A stretch of DNA of 64,000 nt from the NCBI GenBank assembly GCA_008508345.1, contig QNGE01000133.1:205206-269205 (forward strand), in the 5' to 3' direction. Below the pieces are notes generated by a model. It did not search any database, was not told the origin of the DNA, and worked only from the letters and a program-made list of their open reading frames with translations. Origin of the DNA: Paragonimus westermani (Eukaryota; Platyhelminthes; Trematoda; Plagiorchiida; Troglotrematidae). Of this stretch, positions 48,701 to 61,930 are shown piece by piece (position 1 is the stretch's first letter; every line of letters begins with the position of its first letter). Both the position numbers and the translations under genes were made by a program.

Positions 48701-49115
48701 GTCAGCTGTTTTCTGTAGAGTTAACATTACTAAAAGCTGGCACACCAACAAAAGCGGTACGTTAAAAAGATGACTTATAAACGAAATGTGGCATCGCGGC
48801 CAGATTGATCTTATCTGAACGCCGCGTAACCTTTGATTTACTGTAACTCATGTGGTCGTAAGCATTCGCTTCTTACGATCCCACTGCACAATCTAACCTT
48901 CATAAATACGGTGAGAGGGCAAATTCAAGCCCTCTGCTGTGGTTCAAAGGTGTTTCACCTATACTTCTTGATAGAACCAACGTCTCGCACTTGACTCACA
49001 ATTCACTGCTCTACCGTAAAGCATATTAGTTCTATCGATTTTGCGCACCATGTATCACAATCATTTCTTGTTAACAGTGATCCCAAACATTCCTTCATTA
49101 TTGGCGCCAGTGGTA
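45746..49115. other. No recognised gene
   Basis: Open frames are of 60-105 codons with no motif I recognise. A perfect 7 bp hairpin with an 8 base loop (AGAGGGC, AAATTCAA, GCCCTCT) sits near 48914-48935, but the flanks do not make a tRNA. Nothing else could be supported. Confidence 0.35.
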
Positions 49116-49679
49116 CTAGGTCCTTTTTCTCGGTGGATTGCATAAGGCGGCTGGAACTTTCACCTTCCTCATAGCCGGTGATATCTTTGTCAATGGCATT
49201 GTAGGATATGCTTCGACTAGCCTTGACAACTGTGAACCCCTGCTCACAATTTCACATATATATTTTTTGCCATTAATTTTTTGGCCATCCGTCATTGGTC
49301 TCAGGTTCATGAGGATTTTAAAGTGTTCTTTTGCATCTTCCCTTGAACCTCCAGGAACAAGAGACCGCGAATTGATTTTGCGACGTTCAGTAGCTCCCGG
49401 TGGTATACGAATTAAACCAGTTAACCTTGATATCTTGGGTAAACTCATTTAAGTGGAACGTTGCGTAAATCCATTTTGTCTTCGTGAGCCTGAACGCAAC
49501 AAATTATCTGAGTATTTAACGGAAGGGATATTGGCTTCAGTTGAATCGTCCACACGTGCTACTTCAATCGTAACATCATTTAAGCTTGACAATATAACAC
49601 TGAGGTTGGTCGGCGACCAGGATATTACTTTAAAAGAGTGCTTGAAGCAGGAGGTTGTTCGACAGAAAAACTGGCACAT
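49116..49679 (-). pseudogene. Open region of unknown function, possible exon or relic on the minus strand
   Basis: Two minus-strand frames (49679-49449 and 49448-49116) are the same frame separated by one TAA, giving about 185 codons. The first part has FKVISWSPTNLS, DVTIEVARVDDS, a QNGFTQ block and, after the stop, LPKISRLTGLIRIPPG. Together these faintly recall the beta-sandwich core of NIDO-type extracellular domains. The second part is Lys/Arg-rich with one Cys pair candidate. The plus strand of the same stretch is also open for about 210 codons with one stop, so the coding strand is not certain. An acceptor-like CCTCCTGCTTCAAG lies upstream on the minus strand. Confidence 0.3.
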
Positions 49680-49863
49680 TGTTTGTTGTAGTAAATGTTA
49701 TAACCCCGCATTTTCTCATCTAACATTTGAAACTAGATTCTCCTTTCCGATTCCCATATTATACACTTAGCGATGAAACTTTTATATGACAGGTTGGCCA
49801 CGGAACTTCCTCTTAGATGAACGGCTCGCGAGTTGTTCAACTTTTTGACGTTTTTCGGGAAAT

Positions 49864-50325
49864 CGACGAAATCCTGCGTTGGAACCTGCCCAATCGCTCG
49901 CTGGATTTTGGGATTTTCCGCCCTGCCTCGTAAAAGCTGACCTATCTTTACATTTTCTGGACGCCAATTTTATCCTCTATTGGCAAAACACTCCAAAGAT
50001 GCGTATAGGCATTCCTTCTGGAGTGACCTCGAACTATTTAAAAAATTGTCCATCCCACGACCTTGTAGAAAGTAAATTAGTGTAACATCCCATTTGTTCG
50101 ACACTAAATCTGTGAAGCGACCCAACTGTCTCATTCTCCGTTGCATGCGTCAAAGTTTCCATAAACTGAATTCATTTCACTTTTGACCACGTTCTTCTTA
50201 ACGAAAGGCTTCACGTTTTGCTACTAACTACTAAATCGTTTTGTATGGTTTGTAAATATCTGCAGTGATCGTACATTACTCAGCGTGCTTCTCACATAGC
50301 GTTAAGATATATATTATTTTTATAA
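49864..50325 (+). repeat. Retroposon-like repeat, longest copy with AT-rich tail
   Basis: The 5' part (49864-50010) matches 35640-35790. The rest (50013-50312) matches the reverse complement of 22856-23160. The 3' end reads CAGCGTGCTTCTCACATAGC, then GTTAAGATATATATTATTTTTA, the same end type as the other copies. Diverged words show that this copy is old. There is no coding frame. Confidence 0.75.
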
Positions 50326-53300
50326 CCTGTTGGGTGGAAGATTTTTTCACGGCTTCACCCTACAAATGCTCACTTGCATATTCTTCTCGAAAATGTTGCT
50401 TGATGGCTACAATAAACTATCAATCTAGACGTTTGATGTGCAATTTTCCACATTTTACATCAATTATTTCAGTCATTTTTAAAACGCCGTAAACACGGCC
50501 CGTGTTTATTTCGGAGGCGCTGCAGTCTACCAGGGAAACAATACTATATGTGGCTCTATCAAACGTGTCCATGATGATAGACTGCTTGTGTTAAGCGGAA
50601 CATTTTGTGCTTGAAATGCCGTTTTCAATCTTGCGGTGTGTTTTCTTTGGTACTGTGGAATTTTCTTATCTCGGACACTTGGCTGATGAGGCAGGATCGA
50701 GACCCGATTTTGAATGAGTTCCATCCACGCTTGGGGGCTCTGGTTCAAACGTTGGTGTGTCCGCCCGTGGATCAGCTTCCGTGTTATTCCAGCTTTAATC
50801 AAAAATTTGCTCAAAAGGCCGGAACCTTATTTTTGTCTATCTTCAGACGAACGGGTGTGAACTGATACGCACGAGACCGCATCGCGCGTTTAATTGGGCT
50901 TTATTGCCACAAGTGTTGTTTCACTACCGTTCTCCCCCTCTTTTCCCTTCCATATGATTACGGGTGCATCCTCTATGGGTAAAGGCGTCGTAGCAGAGCA
51001 GGATTACAACACAGTTTGGCGCATTCTGAGATTCTCGTTCTAGCAGCATGTGATTCTGCTCAAATCCAGGGGAAGCACTTGCTGTTCACTGGACTGATAT
51101 TCGTTTTCACAGAGATCTCATCGCTCAACAGCTCACAATTATATCTGACTATGAGACAAAAAAGTTTACTCGCCACCCCGATAAGCACCCTGTCAGATTC
51201 TCAGGCTTTGCAATGAACCACTGTTTTCTCAGCGTACTTCTATGACGTCCGGAGTCGCTTGTCCAAGTAGGTACAGCACGCCGACTATCTCTCCAGGCAC
51301 AATTTTTATGCAAAAGTTGGGATTGTCTATCTTCTTTTAGTTCAGCTGTTTTCAGTAAGCCAACCGAATCTGAATTCCCAAGTCTAAAAAAATGTTTGGT
51401 GATCACGGCTTTCGCAGGCACTGAATTTATTATGGTTCCAAAGGAAAAACGATCGTTTGAAGGTACTGAGATCAAAATTTCACGCATAGTACCTACCGCC
51501 CATCGATTACAAGTAAACAGTAATAATTGTAAAATCGAAATAACCCGGAAAGGCGTTAAACGTGCCAGTTCACCAAAACAACATATTACAGTCATTGTGA
51601 GATTTTCAAGTTTTCTATATATGTTTATTACAATTTGGGCGATGGGGTGACAAGTCTGATAATGATTGTAATATGTTATTTCCGTTAACTGGTACTTTGA
51701 ACACTTTTCCGAGATGTTTCGATTCTTCCATTAATACTGTTAACTTGCAATTGATGGACGGTAGGTAAGTTGCAGGAAATTTCTATTTTAGTAACTTCAA
51801 AATCACTCAAAAAACAATTATTTGCATCCAAATCACCACTTCTCTTTTGGAGCCGTCGTCAACCTCGTTCCCGCAAAATCCATAATCAAACATTTTCTTC
51901 CCGTCATTTCAACCGTGTGTAAAAAAGGAAAGTAATCAAGGAACGCAGTTTTCCGGGTACGTATGCACGTCCAGAGGTGTTTTAATTCCTGCCGGTTTTA
52001 TTATTGTGCCATCTACGCTTTACTCAATGGCTCTGGTGGACCAAATCTGGTCAGCTTGGTGTGGATAAGAGTGACTACGACGTTTTAAGCATGTCGACAG
52101 CCGGTGACTGATGCAGATATTGATCACACGGCACGTAGCTGTGCCTGTTGTACACACAAAAATTATTTCGAAACATCTATTTGAGTTCCATGGCCGATAG
52201 TATGTGAAGTTCGGCAGCGCTTGCACGCAGACTATTGTAGTCCATTTCTGGACAAGTGGTATGCCGCAGTAACATTGATCTCCCACTCCCGCTAGCCCAA
52301 AATGCAGTTCGGAACTTAATCACGTGCTGATTTCAAAATTACTGCATTCCGTGAGACTTTTAACCGGAAAGGAGCTCCTTATACACAGGTTTCCGACAGC
52401 GACAGTTATTCCGCTACACGAAAGGGGTGAGAGTAGTTGGATAGGTTGGGCTGCTAAGATCTGCTGAACGTACCCAGACATATATATATACGTTGAGAAA
52501 TGTATATTTTTATTATATGCAATCAATAGAAGCAGCTGAGGACTTCGTGAGCACTTTAAAAGTTGTTGTTGTACCCACTTTTGCTGGGCTTCATGAACAT
52601 GTTGACAAATTTTTGATGCAACATGGAAATGCAGCGCGCACGACAAGGGGGCAAAATTCGACCAGGCCATTCAAGCAATTATTTTAGGACTAACGCGGCA
52701 ACGGACTTCAATCTTTCAATGGAATGACGCTTAGCAAACCCGGTGCTCGTCTGTGTTAAACGCCCGGTTAAGCGGACGGTGATGTTCACCATAGACATGT
52801 TGCTTCAATTCTGTGATTCGCCGGGCAACCTGGATATGTGACGTGGCACCAAAACGTTTGCTTCTGAGCCTGTTCCAGCTTCGAATTGAGCCACCGAGTA
52901 AACAATTATGAATTAGTTGGTACAGAAAGAAACGTCTTGGCATCAGAAGAAGAAGCAACGCCATTACCACAATCCAGACCTTTAATTAAGCCGCAGAGGG
53001 TACAACGTCCGCGATTCATAGCTGAACACTGTGTCGTTTTGTTTAACTGCATGAATGATTACGATTTACTCAATATGGATTACGTTACGATTCCGCTGCT
53101 CTACTTGTGCCACTGTTACTGCTCTGGGTTTGGGCTACGTCACTTGCGACTCCTATTACGTGCCCCAAACCACTGCGGCGACCATGCCCCAGTCAACGGA
53201 GAAAACTTCTCCAGCTATTCGCAGAATTCGGCCAAGCGACATCCCATTGAACTTCACTTGAACGTCCTTTATCTTGATCGCTTTTCAGCACATGCTTTGC

Positions 53301-53879
53301 GCTCATCTGCCAGAGTAACGCTACAGAAAATTCCAAGCGTCTACTTGGATTTTTCCGCACGAGGCTGTTTCCTCCATTTGTGAATAAACCGATAACATCC
53401 CCATCTGAAAAACCACTTTATAGGAGCTTTTACCTGCTGGCTATTTTTCCGATGAGCCTACAGTTAACCTAATGTCCGGTAAAGTGTTCTGAATCCCGAC
53501 CAGCGCCTTCTCCACAGTAACTGTGCACAATTCGCTGGCATTTTCTAGAGACTGAATGATACCTACGCGTGGTTTTGGTTAACGCTGGTTTACACTGTCA
53601 TTTCAGCGGCTAGATACACGCACGGACCGTCTGTGGCTCTCAGTTAAAAGATAGATCATGCTGATGAATTAAATGGTCGGGGGGTGATCGAGACTCATTT
53701 GTCCTCCATTTAGCCATTGTGTATTAGGTGGTACAAGGAGAGATAATTCTAACGGTTCATGCTGGTTGGATCGTCCAGCTGCATGCGAATCGAATGTAAT
53801 TTCTAGCCAACTTTTGCCTATCGATGCTCAGACTTGGCACGTGCAGATGTATCAGAATCCACTTGCAAGGAAATGTTGA
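50326..53879. other. No recognised gene; one small repeat end
   Basis: Open frames of up to 165 codons (52886-53383, plus) show no conserved motif. At 51396-51650 a plus-strand frame follows an acceptor-like GGCTTTCGCAG, but I cannot assign it. A minimal end of the retroposon-like repeat (ACGTTGAGAAATGTATATTT) is present at 52490-52510. Confidence 0.35.
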
Positions 53880-54780
53880 CAGTGCCAGTCTACGACAAAG
53901 TTGTTACAGTGAAACCTAGCACGATTGTCTGCGAAAAGAATTAGGGTCCTCTCCTGTTCCTGGTACTCTACAATAATCTAGTGACTGGACTTGCAGGTGA
54001 TGGCAGGGGCAGCAAACCGGGCTGCCCTAACACAGGGTTTCAGAGCAGCAGCAGAGTGATTTCATAAGTGGAACCTACCACCAAATGTTGCAAAATGCCA
54101 AATCCTAACTAGGGGCTCCAAACCTCCAGAAGTACGCTATTTCCGGGGTTCGTTCATTACTGAATTCGTGGGGAGGTCCTGAGTTCTAGAAATGTTGATC
54201 AATAACGACTTCAAGTCCTCAACTCAGTGCGCAGCACCTGCACTCAGAGCCCACGGTAAGCTTTTTAGAATTAAGAGAATCTCGTCTAACAGGCAGCTGG
54301 AAGTATTTCTGCCGCTACACGGAGCTATAGTATGGTCTTATTTAGAGTACTATGTGGTGGCGTGAATCCCTTGTTTACGCACAGAAATCCACAGCATTGA
54401 GAGAGCACAAGATCTTGCAGCTCGCAGGATAATAGGATTTGAGGACAAACTCTATCAAGACCGATAAGGAGATCTCATATTTCATTTCATGGGAAGTAGG
54501 TGAGTGAAGAGTGATCTTATTAAATCCTTCAGAACTCCGGAGGACCTAATCGGTGTAAGAACCATAGATTTGTTTGAATAAATGAGTCAGTACGCAATCA
54601 CCGGAGGTCCTAATCTCTGATTGAAATAAAAGCAAGGTTCGTCCAGGCTTAGGGGCTAACTTTCTCAGCACCCAGTGGGGAATGCGTGGGACAAACTTCC
54701 ATGCGGAAGCGTTCACAAGGATACTGCGGTCTCCTTTAAGATGTGCCTGGGTAGAGCGTGGTCAGGATAACGGACAGGAC
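53880..54780 (+). pseudogene. CR1-like reverse transcriptase relic, C-terminal half
   Basis: It starts around motif B with GPLLFLVLYNNL (near 53950; active relatives have GPLLFLLYINDL). It continues with LINNDFKSSTQ (the D-LGV-I block), WSYLEYYVV (the HLEYC block, near 54330), PCLRTEIHSIERAQDLAARR (near 54375), IIGFEDKLYQDR and RGDLI-like blocks, and ends with NAWDKLPCGSVHKDTAVSFK (near 54665), the usual WN-LP end of this clade. The catalytic YADD lies in a garbled part (near 54000-54100) and is not visible. It is on the same strand as the N-terminal piece at 44440-45312 and begins about where that piece stops. Confidence 0.8.
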
Positions 54781-57700
54781 TTGGCAAATGGTGGTAGCAT
54801 TGAGGACTATGGCATTTCGTGGACTGTTTCTTAGCTCGCATTTTTATTTTAAATAACGGACGCTGAATTTGTGCTAGAGTATTTCTGACACGCAGCCAAT
54901 CCTTTAGTCTACATCGTGTATGACAGAGTATCCACTCAAGCGAGCTCATGTTGCCACAGGTAATGCAATACTGACCTGCAGGACCAAGCTCCTCATTGTG
55001 ATATGTGGAGTAGGGGAGAATAGACTTTCCGGCTCGACAGTGAAGGCTCGTCTGATGACATTACCACACTGTTGCATAGGTGTTGTTGTCGACGCATTTT
55101 CGAGGATGACAGTCCATCAACCCATCGACCTTTCGCGCCTCTGTATTCCTTCTTCCCTTCCGGTCTTCAGTTACCGCGGCGTTTTATGTGGTTGTGATGT
55201 TTGCTCTGCACAAAAGCGTTTAAAGGTCGTCACCTGCAGACTAGGAGCGATGATACCATGGGTGGCGACAAGAGCACCACGCGTTTAGTCCTACGCCGCT
55301 GTCCATACAGGGGTCATGGGTTGGGATAGTTCTCTCTTCATCAGCTATACTGAATCTAACTTCTGACTCTCAGGTTATCCACCGATGTGATACAGCGGTC
55401 AAACCAATATGACCCAGAAGAATCGATTAGGAGAACGCTACTTACGGCACAAAAAGACGAACTTACAAATATCTACCGTCGAGATGACAAAAAGTGTGTA
55501 GGTTTAGAATCGTGCTTGATTAGTCGGTCTTGGCTTGTGTCAGAGATATGACCAGTTCCATGAAGGGCTGATTATACCAACGTCAGTTGGCGACGATTAG
55601 TTCCGTTCGTTACACCTATCTGTTACTGAGTAACGGGTTAATAGGAAGTCAGCTGCCGTTTACGGAAGTTTCCTCAGTTGATAAAATGTCCTGTGTTGTT
55701 ATGGGGAGATGCTGGCCAAATAGGGCAGTGGTAGCATATTTATGGAAATGCGCTGCTTTAGTGATCCCACACTAGGATGTCCAGAATCGCAATTAGATGG
55801 TTAGTTGATGTCTTCAGAGCTGCGTGTATCACCACCTGTCTGCCATGTCAGTAATGGTTAAAACCTCCCGTACTAGTGGTCTGAAGAATCTTACACTAAA
55901 TATAATGTATTTAGACAATCGATGGAGACGGATACTAATTTTTCTTGCTCATTTTCTCTTACCCGCATAGGTTATCTTGGCGACCAGGACGGGCTTTGAA
56001 ATCGAAAGACAGAACCTGGAAAGTCCGTAAATCCCTCCTCATGTGGGGTAGCCGCAGCTATGAGTGTTCATCCCAGACATTCTAGTGCAAATATTCTGAA
56101 CGCCCGTTTGTCAAAAGCCAATTCGTCCAATACAGACAGCTCCCGAACTTGAAAAAAGCAGAAAAATGGTAAGGTTACCGACATTGCTCAAAACACATAA
56201 CAGTAAACGGCAAGAAACGTGTGTGATATATATGAATTGTGATGCTTATGGTTCCAATGGAATGATGATGATGGGACAACGATGATGGGAAAGAGACTTT
56301 AACCACATTTGGAGCTTTCCGGCGGTTGTGCATATATCATAGTTAGCGGCTCACTGAAAATAGCTAGATTACAAGCATCGTCTAGCATAACGGAAACGAA
56401 TGAACAGAAGGGCTAAACGGAGTGAAACAAGAGCAAGGCTGCAAAATAATATTTTTGTTTTACCGCTTACAGCCGTTGGCGCCAAGGGTTCGTTTGGACG
56501 TACCGTTATCTGGTAGCTTTCGTTTGCTCGATTCCATATGTTGTTACCACCTCATTCTCTCGGAATTCTGTAATTTCTAAAAAATCCACAAATTGAATCG
56601 CTGAATCTCGGCCGCTTCGCAAGCTGAATTTAAAGCGAAAAGCTATTGGTAAACTAAATTTGGCATCCGCATGATTACAGCTCAAGCACCAATTTTCCAC
56701 AACCTTTGCTTTTCTGCGCGCGTATTTCTACGTTGTTTCTCACTCGTTTTCAGTTCGTTGGTATGTTCTCATCACTAGTTTGTGATGGAAGAAAATTGCA
56801 CAGAACAAGTCACTAGTAGGTTTGTAAGCAACAAAGGTGTAAGTCACGTGGTCCACGGTACGAACAGTTAAAAACGGACGGTTAATTTATGGCAACCAGT
56901 AAGGTCCCTAGTAACATAAAGTGGGTTCATGATTATCTAAAACGCATTCGGCCTTCTCGGAAGGAATGCATTACTGAGTTTTGGCCGGACAAAATGGGAT
57001 ACAGTGCAGGACTTGAGCCATGTAAATGTCGTAGCCGACATTCATTCATTTTTATTCCACAGACTTATTGGTGGCTTTATATGCCATGTGCGGTTCACTA
57101 CGCTCACACACGGCTACGTAGCTATTTTCCAGTGAGCCTGAAACGGGTGAGTATACACTGATCGTTTAAGCTATTACAACTTCCCGTCATATCCGCAGTA
57201 TATCTTTCATAACCACGACGTGATTTTCGATAGGACATGTGTTGTGCGCACATTTTATGTTTGTAAGTGTTTATGCTGTCAAGCATACATCACATGGGGC
57301 AGTAGTTTTCCCTCCAACAACCTTGAGTAATCCATATGGTTCTTCATTCGATAAATGGAACTCCCAGTGTTCACTCATTCAACACGGTCACGAACCAAAC
57401 CAGACGCTGCTGTGGCTCGGGCCACCGCTCATCCAGCATGTACCACAAACAATATGGTTCGAGCCTACCTATGAGGGTGTATACTACACCCTCTAAAATG
57501 GAATACATAATGCAGTAACAATGTATGTTCTCTGGTTAGATACGACCACAACAAGAATGGCTAATGTCCGCTGTTGAGGAGGTAGCAAACCGTGTATTTC
57601 CGAAACGGGGAAGTTACGAGTCTAAACTGCTCTGGGACCAGCGATGATAACCAGTACTGAGTTAAACGGCATAAACCTACCAGCATATAACGGCTCCAAC

Positions 57701-60700
57701 GACCGAATGCCCTATTATATAGTCAGACCTGCCTTTTTCCAACAAGTGACAATAATGAGTTCACGAAAAGAGTTAGCTGTTGAAAAGTCTGGGATACAGT
57801 GTGCAATGCGTTACACACCGGGGTGGAAGAGCTTCGCATCTGGTTGGAGGTCTCTCGACCACCGAGCAGCTACACTTACTTGCTAAACGCTACTTATCAC
57901 CGATATCCTTAACGAAGTGATATTTTCTATTATTGTTACAATGCTCCCGCCTGCAGGCAGTTCGGCAGGCTTCAGTAGCATGAGGTGGTTAATCTCGTTG
58001 CGGTCTTAACCCCTATCTAGCCTCAAGATTACGATCAGTCGATTCTCGTCATGCACACCGCTGAACTGGGTAGGGTGCTACGTATTACAGTTGGGTGGGG
58101 AAATGAAACATTGTTTTACTGTACAATAACAAAATGTCAGTGAACAACCTGGAAATGAGAAAAAGAGACAAGCCCGAGTGCTGGCCTAACAGAATCTATC
58201 TAGATGTGATCCAATCATCCAGCTGCTGTGAATGCATCGACAGCTGTCGACGACACAACCGGTGCTACCATTCCGCGCTGCGCAAACCGTGGCACACCAT
58301 TTATGGCATTCGCATAAGAGTCTAGTGTGTGGTGCGGTAAACTTATCGATTCCGGTAGGTGTTTACAGGGATTTGCAATGGTTGGGTACGCCCGATGGCA
58401 TTTTTCTACTCGGGATAACTTCACGTAGCCCGGTGTCTTCAGCATCGGATTCCACTCCGGACTTCCTTTGTAGTTCGTTTTCATCCGTCAAGGCATTTCC
58501 ACCCATTTGGGAAGCAATGTAGCACATACTGCCTGATTGCTTGTCACACTATACCGTTCGAAGATCATTTTTAAGCGAAATATTTGGCTTGTTCACTCTC
58601 GATAACCAGGGACTGGCGATTATATGCGATTTCTGCTGAGATGTTTGACACACCTAACCGATATTTCCGTAAACATGCCGGGTATATTCTGCCATGTTTT
58701 TGACCCAACACATTGCGCCCGAAACCAATGAGTGGAGGATACCTTTTAAGAACAGATAACGTTTGACTTTTTACGGACTGCTGTCAGTTTATGGAGACCT
58801 CGTGCACGATGTGCCTCATAGAGTACTCTCTTATCATGAGCGCCTATATACTTCCAGCATCCCGAAGTTGTTGAGGCTCTTTTGCCAGCCGTGGGATATT
58901 ACACGCCCTGGTATTTGCCAAATTGCATCCCGCGTAGTGCATGACCGTTGACTTTTGGGCGACAAGGATGCGTACAGTTTGACCTGTAGTATGACAGCGC
59001 GTCATCCTTTCATTTGAACCCTCCAGCCTTTGGCAGTTTTCTTATGTGCCCAACGTTTTGTTCATTATTGCCGTGTGAAACAACGCGTTCTCTCCACAAG
59101 TAACAGTATTTCCCAGTGAATGTCTTGCTGTCAATTTCTGTAACCCAACATCCGTCCACCAGTGACAGCAGTCACAACGCAGGCGAACTCTCAAGAATAA
59201 ATATGGATTGTTACTACGTCAGTTTTCGAACTTGAGCCTGAGCGGTTGTCGATACCAGATGCCCCAATGTCTGCTTGTTCTTCCGTGGTACGATTGGTAC
59301 CTCACGTGGTGTTCAGCTGATACATATTTATTAATGATATAACATGACTTCTCTTTGAGTTGGTTTGTCGCAGGTAGATTCCTCGATCAGCATTCTTATT
59401 TCAGCTATGCACACCTTTATTTACTTCATTATTCCGGATTCGACAGTTATGTACTCTTGTGCCGTTAACACAATTACTCCATTGAACATTCAGTGCATTC
59501 TTATTTCAGATAGTATTTACTATCTGTCTTATTGACCTTTGGGCGGCCTCAAACAAACCTGGCTGCTTCACATTTTTCATTAACTTCCACTACTTTAATT
59601 TGCTCTCCAGCGAAACGAGAACTAACTTTCCATTTACGAGGAAGGATTCAACGAAATGAAGCTTGTAAATGGTTGAGCCTTAAGTCGAGTGTCTTTTTTT
59701 TACCGAATGCACAAAGTTGTCACCTTTTGAGTTAGGAAACGGTCATCGAACTGGATGTTACAGCCTCCTATGCACCTTACTCATCACGTCGTGTGTGGGA
59801 GTAGGCGAAATGTGTCGAGATCACTAACTGCTTTTCGGTGCACCGGATTACCATAGCAACACACGAAAGGCTCATCCCTAACAGTACATAGTTGGCCTTC
59901 ATTGATATGATTTAGGTCGCACGTGCAGCGTATCCTGAGAGAACCCTTAGTAACTGCTAATGAACTTTCCTGACACGGGTACACATGGTTGGGAACGAAA
60001 AATGGAACAAATACTGAATCGGTCGGTGGGGCGTCGTTAGTGATCACAAGTGATGAGACGAGGACTTACTTCAAACCTCACCAGTATTTACTTTCTTGCA
60101 ATGTAGCTTTCATCTCGTTGCTTGCGTATAACCGTCAATCAGGCCAGGTTACTCGTCACTACTTCTCTTTTCGGTAATGCTGTGATGCCATCCGTGTAGC
60201 CTCGGTAGCCTCGTTATAGCCGCATAGTGTGTCGGTAAAGGTGCTTGAAGCATTTTGAGGTAACCATTGTCAGAGCGGGAAACGACGGTTACTGTTTGCC
60301 TCCGGTTAACTGGGTCTCCATTATACATGCTTGCGGGGGGGGGACCAATCCCGTCTATTTCACTTGTAAACATTTTGTATATTGCCAGGAGTAGTCTTCA
60401 TACAGAATGGATTTTTTCGGGGAGGAGGTCCTTATGAGAAGCGACTGCTACATTTGTGGCCTCTGAAGCTGTTTGTTCGATTAAGAAGTGGCTGCCTTTG
60501 TTAATCGTTTCCCACATGCAGTGTACAGTGGACTAACCAATTGAATAGCGAGGCTTAGGTAATAGGTCTTTAGGAATTGTAGTTTGAACGTTTCCGCTCA
60601 TGTCACGTCCACTATTTCTGCATCGTCACGCTTTCCTTGTCGTCTCATCTAATATTGTTAACCCTCGGGGCCATCCAAGAGTAGTGCACAGATCAGTCGG

Positions 60701-61000
60701 TGACTCGTGATAATCACGGCATTCAGTATGACCAGGAAGTACTGCTGCTCGAGCCGTCACCTCAACAGTGAGGTGGAGTATTTCAGAACAAAACTACTAA
60801 AAAACTAAGAATTGACGAAAAAGACTAACCGGAAAAAATAGAGGTGATATGAGTACATGTACGCCACTGACTGCGGCATACTGTCATCTCAGATAGCGTT
60901 TCTAGTCAGCGATCTGAATGAACGCGAGGATCCAAGCCAGGCAGGCGCCACCTACTCACCTTACTCATTGGGACAGTCAAGATCTTTATATTTCGTGACC
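54781..61000. other. No recognised gene
   Basis: The longest open frame is 122 codons (54920-55288, plus). None of the frames on either strand shows a domain I know, and no RNA gene is visible. A run of nine to ten G is present near 60333. An RTE-like tail sequence may extend to about 61000 from the right. Confidence 0.35.
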
Positions 61001-61029
61001 ATTTTTTTGCATGACCACCACAAAGTTTT

Positions 61030-61930
61030 CCCAACTGTTATTAATCCCAGTGTATAAAGACCGGTCCGGTAATTGCCCACCTGTTATGCGAAGTGCGCTA
61101 CCCAACCATCGCAGACTATGCTGCGAGACCATCGCAGTGGATCATTTAGTCGTACATCTCGAGTGTTCCGGAATACATGCCGCATTACTCGCACAATCAG
61201 TCCACTTATTGTGGGCTATTTGACGGAGACAACGATGATCACACACGGCAAATCTGTTGACATCTTCGTTGCGAAAAAGCTACGTTTCTCAAAACGGAAC
61301 GTACGCAAACACGTGCTCTTCCTTTCAGCGACAACCGGCGCTACGGATAACGCAAATTGGCAAGGCCAGTTTGTGTTTCCTTCACTGATACCTCGTCAGC
61401 AATATTGCAGGACGAGATATTGTTATCCTTGTATGCGAAATCGTCCACAGTTCAAGTGGATTGCATGCAGTAAGGCAGGTAAGAGTGGAATACCCCAGCC
61501 TTAAAGCAGCACTTTGTACTTTAAAGGTGCAAAGCGGATTCCATGGAAATCAGCATAGTCAATCACTTTGTTCAACATGGTCTGCGTGTCTTCGACAGAG
61601 AGGCTGGGTAAGACAGTGTCATCCGCATACTCAGCCTAACGCCAACAAGAAGCTCAACACCAGGCTGACTAGGTTCCTTGAGCGCACTTCCTAGAATCTC
61701 AGCCCATGACAAAATTGTACAGGAAGTGAACAGTCGGACACCTCTGATGAGACAGTTGTCCATAAACCCTCACCCTGTCTACAGGGTAGGCATACAGTGA
61801 TTTCTACAGGCTCAGATATTTCCATTGAATGCCGTGACGCAGAAGATAGGTTCAGAGGACGCTACGAGCAACTGAATCAAAAACAGCCATCAGGTCTAAA
61901 AAAACCCACAGTGACTCAACACTGGACCAT
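61030..61930 (-). pseudogene. RTE-type reverse transcriptase relic
   Basis: Reading the minus strand from 61930: VFLDLMAVFDSVARSVL (palm motif A, near 61880), GIQWKYLSL, then RVRVYGQLSHQRCP (near 61755, the VR-QGCP block), LYNFVMG, EYADDTVLPSL (catalytic YADD at 61618-61629, intact), NKVIDYADFHGIRFAPLKYK (near 61540; the GMRFAP-SK-CKVLL block), LKGRARVCVRSVL, CDHRCLRQIAHNKW (near 61235) and HSLRWLGSALRI (near 61105), ending with LPDRSLYT. Each block is a hallmark of RTE ORF2 in the right order. Several frameshifts and stops make it inactive, though the motif A and YADD aspartates survive. It lies in tandem, in the same orientation, with another RTE tail at 62549-62880. Confidence 0.88.

Noticed and set aside
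48905..48960. Hairpin AGAGGGC/GCCCTCT followed by GGTTCAAAGG, tRNA-like
   Set aside because: No acceptor stem, and the A-box and B-box do not fit; only one 7 bp stem.
50670..50720. CTGATGAGGCAGGATCGAGACC, resembling a hammerhead ribozyme core
   Set aside because: The core needs CGAAAC and has CGAGAC, and no flanking stem I pairs; a search of other CTGATGA sites gave none better.
52731..52970. Minus-strand frame with a RRITELKQHVYGEHH block, faintly like a GIY-YIG nuclease
   Set aside because: The GIY and YIG motifs themselves are missing and the match is to a generic basic helix.
61073..61504. A 143-codon plus-strand open frame
   Set aside because: It lies entirely antisense to the RTE relic, whose minus-strand blocks are clear; shadow frame.
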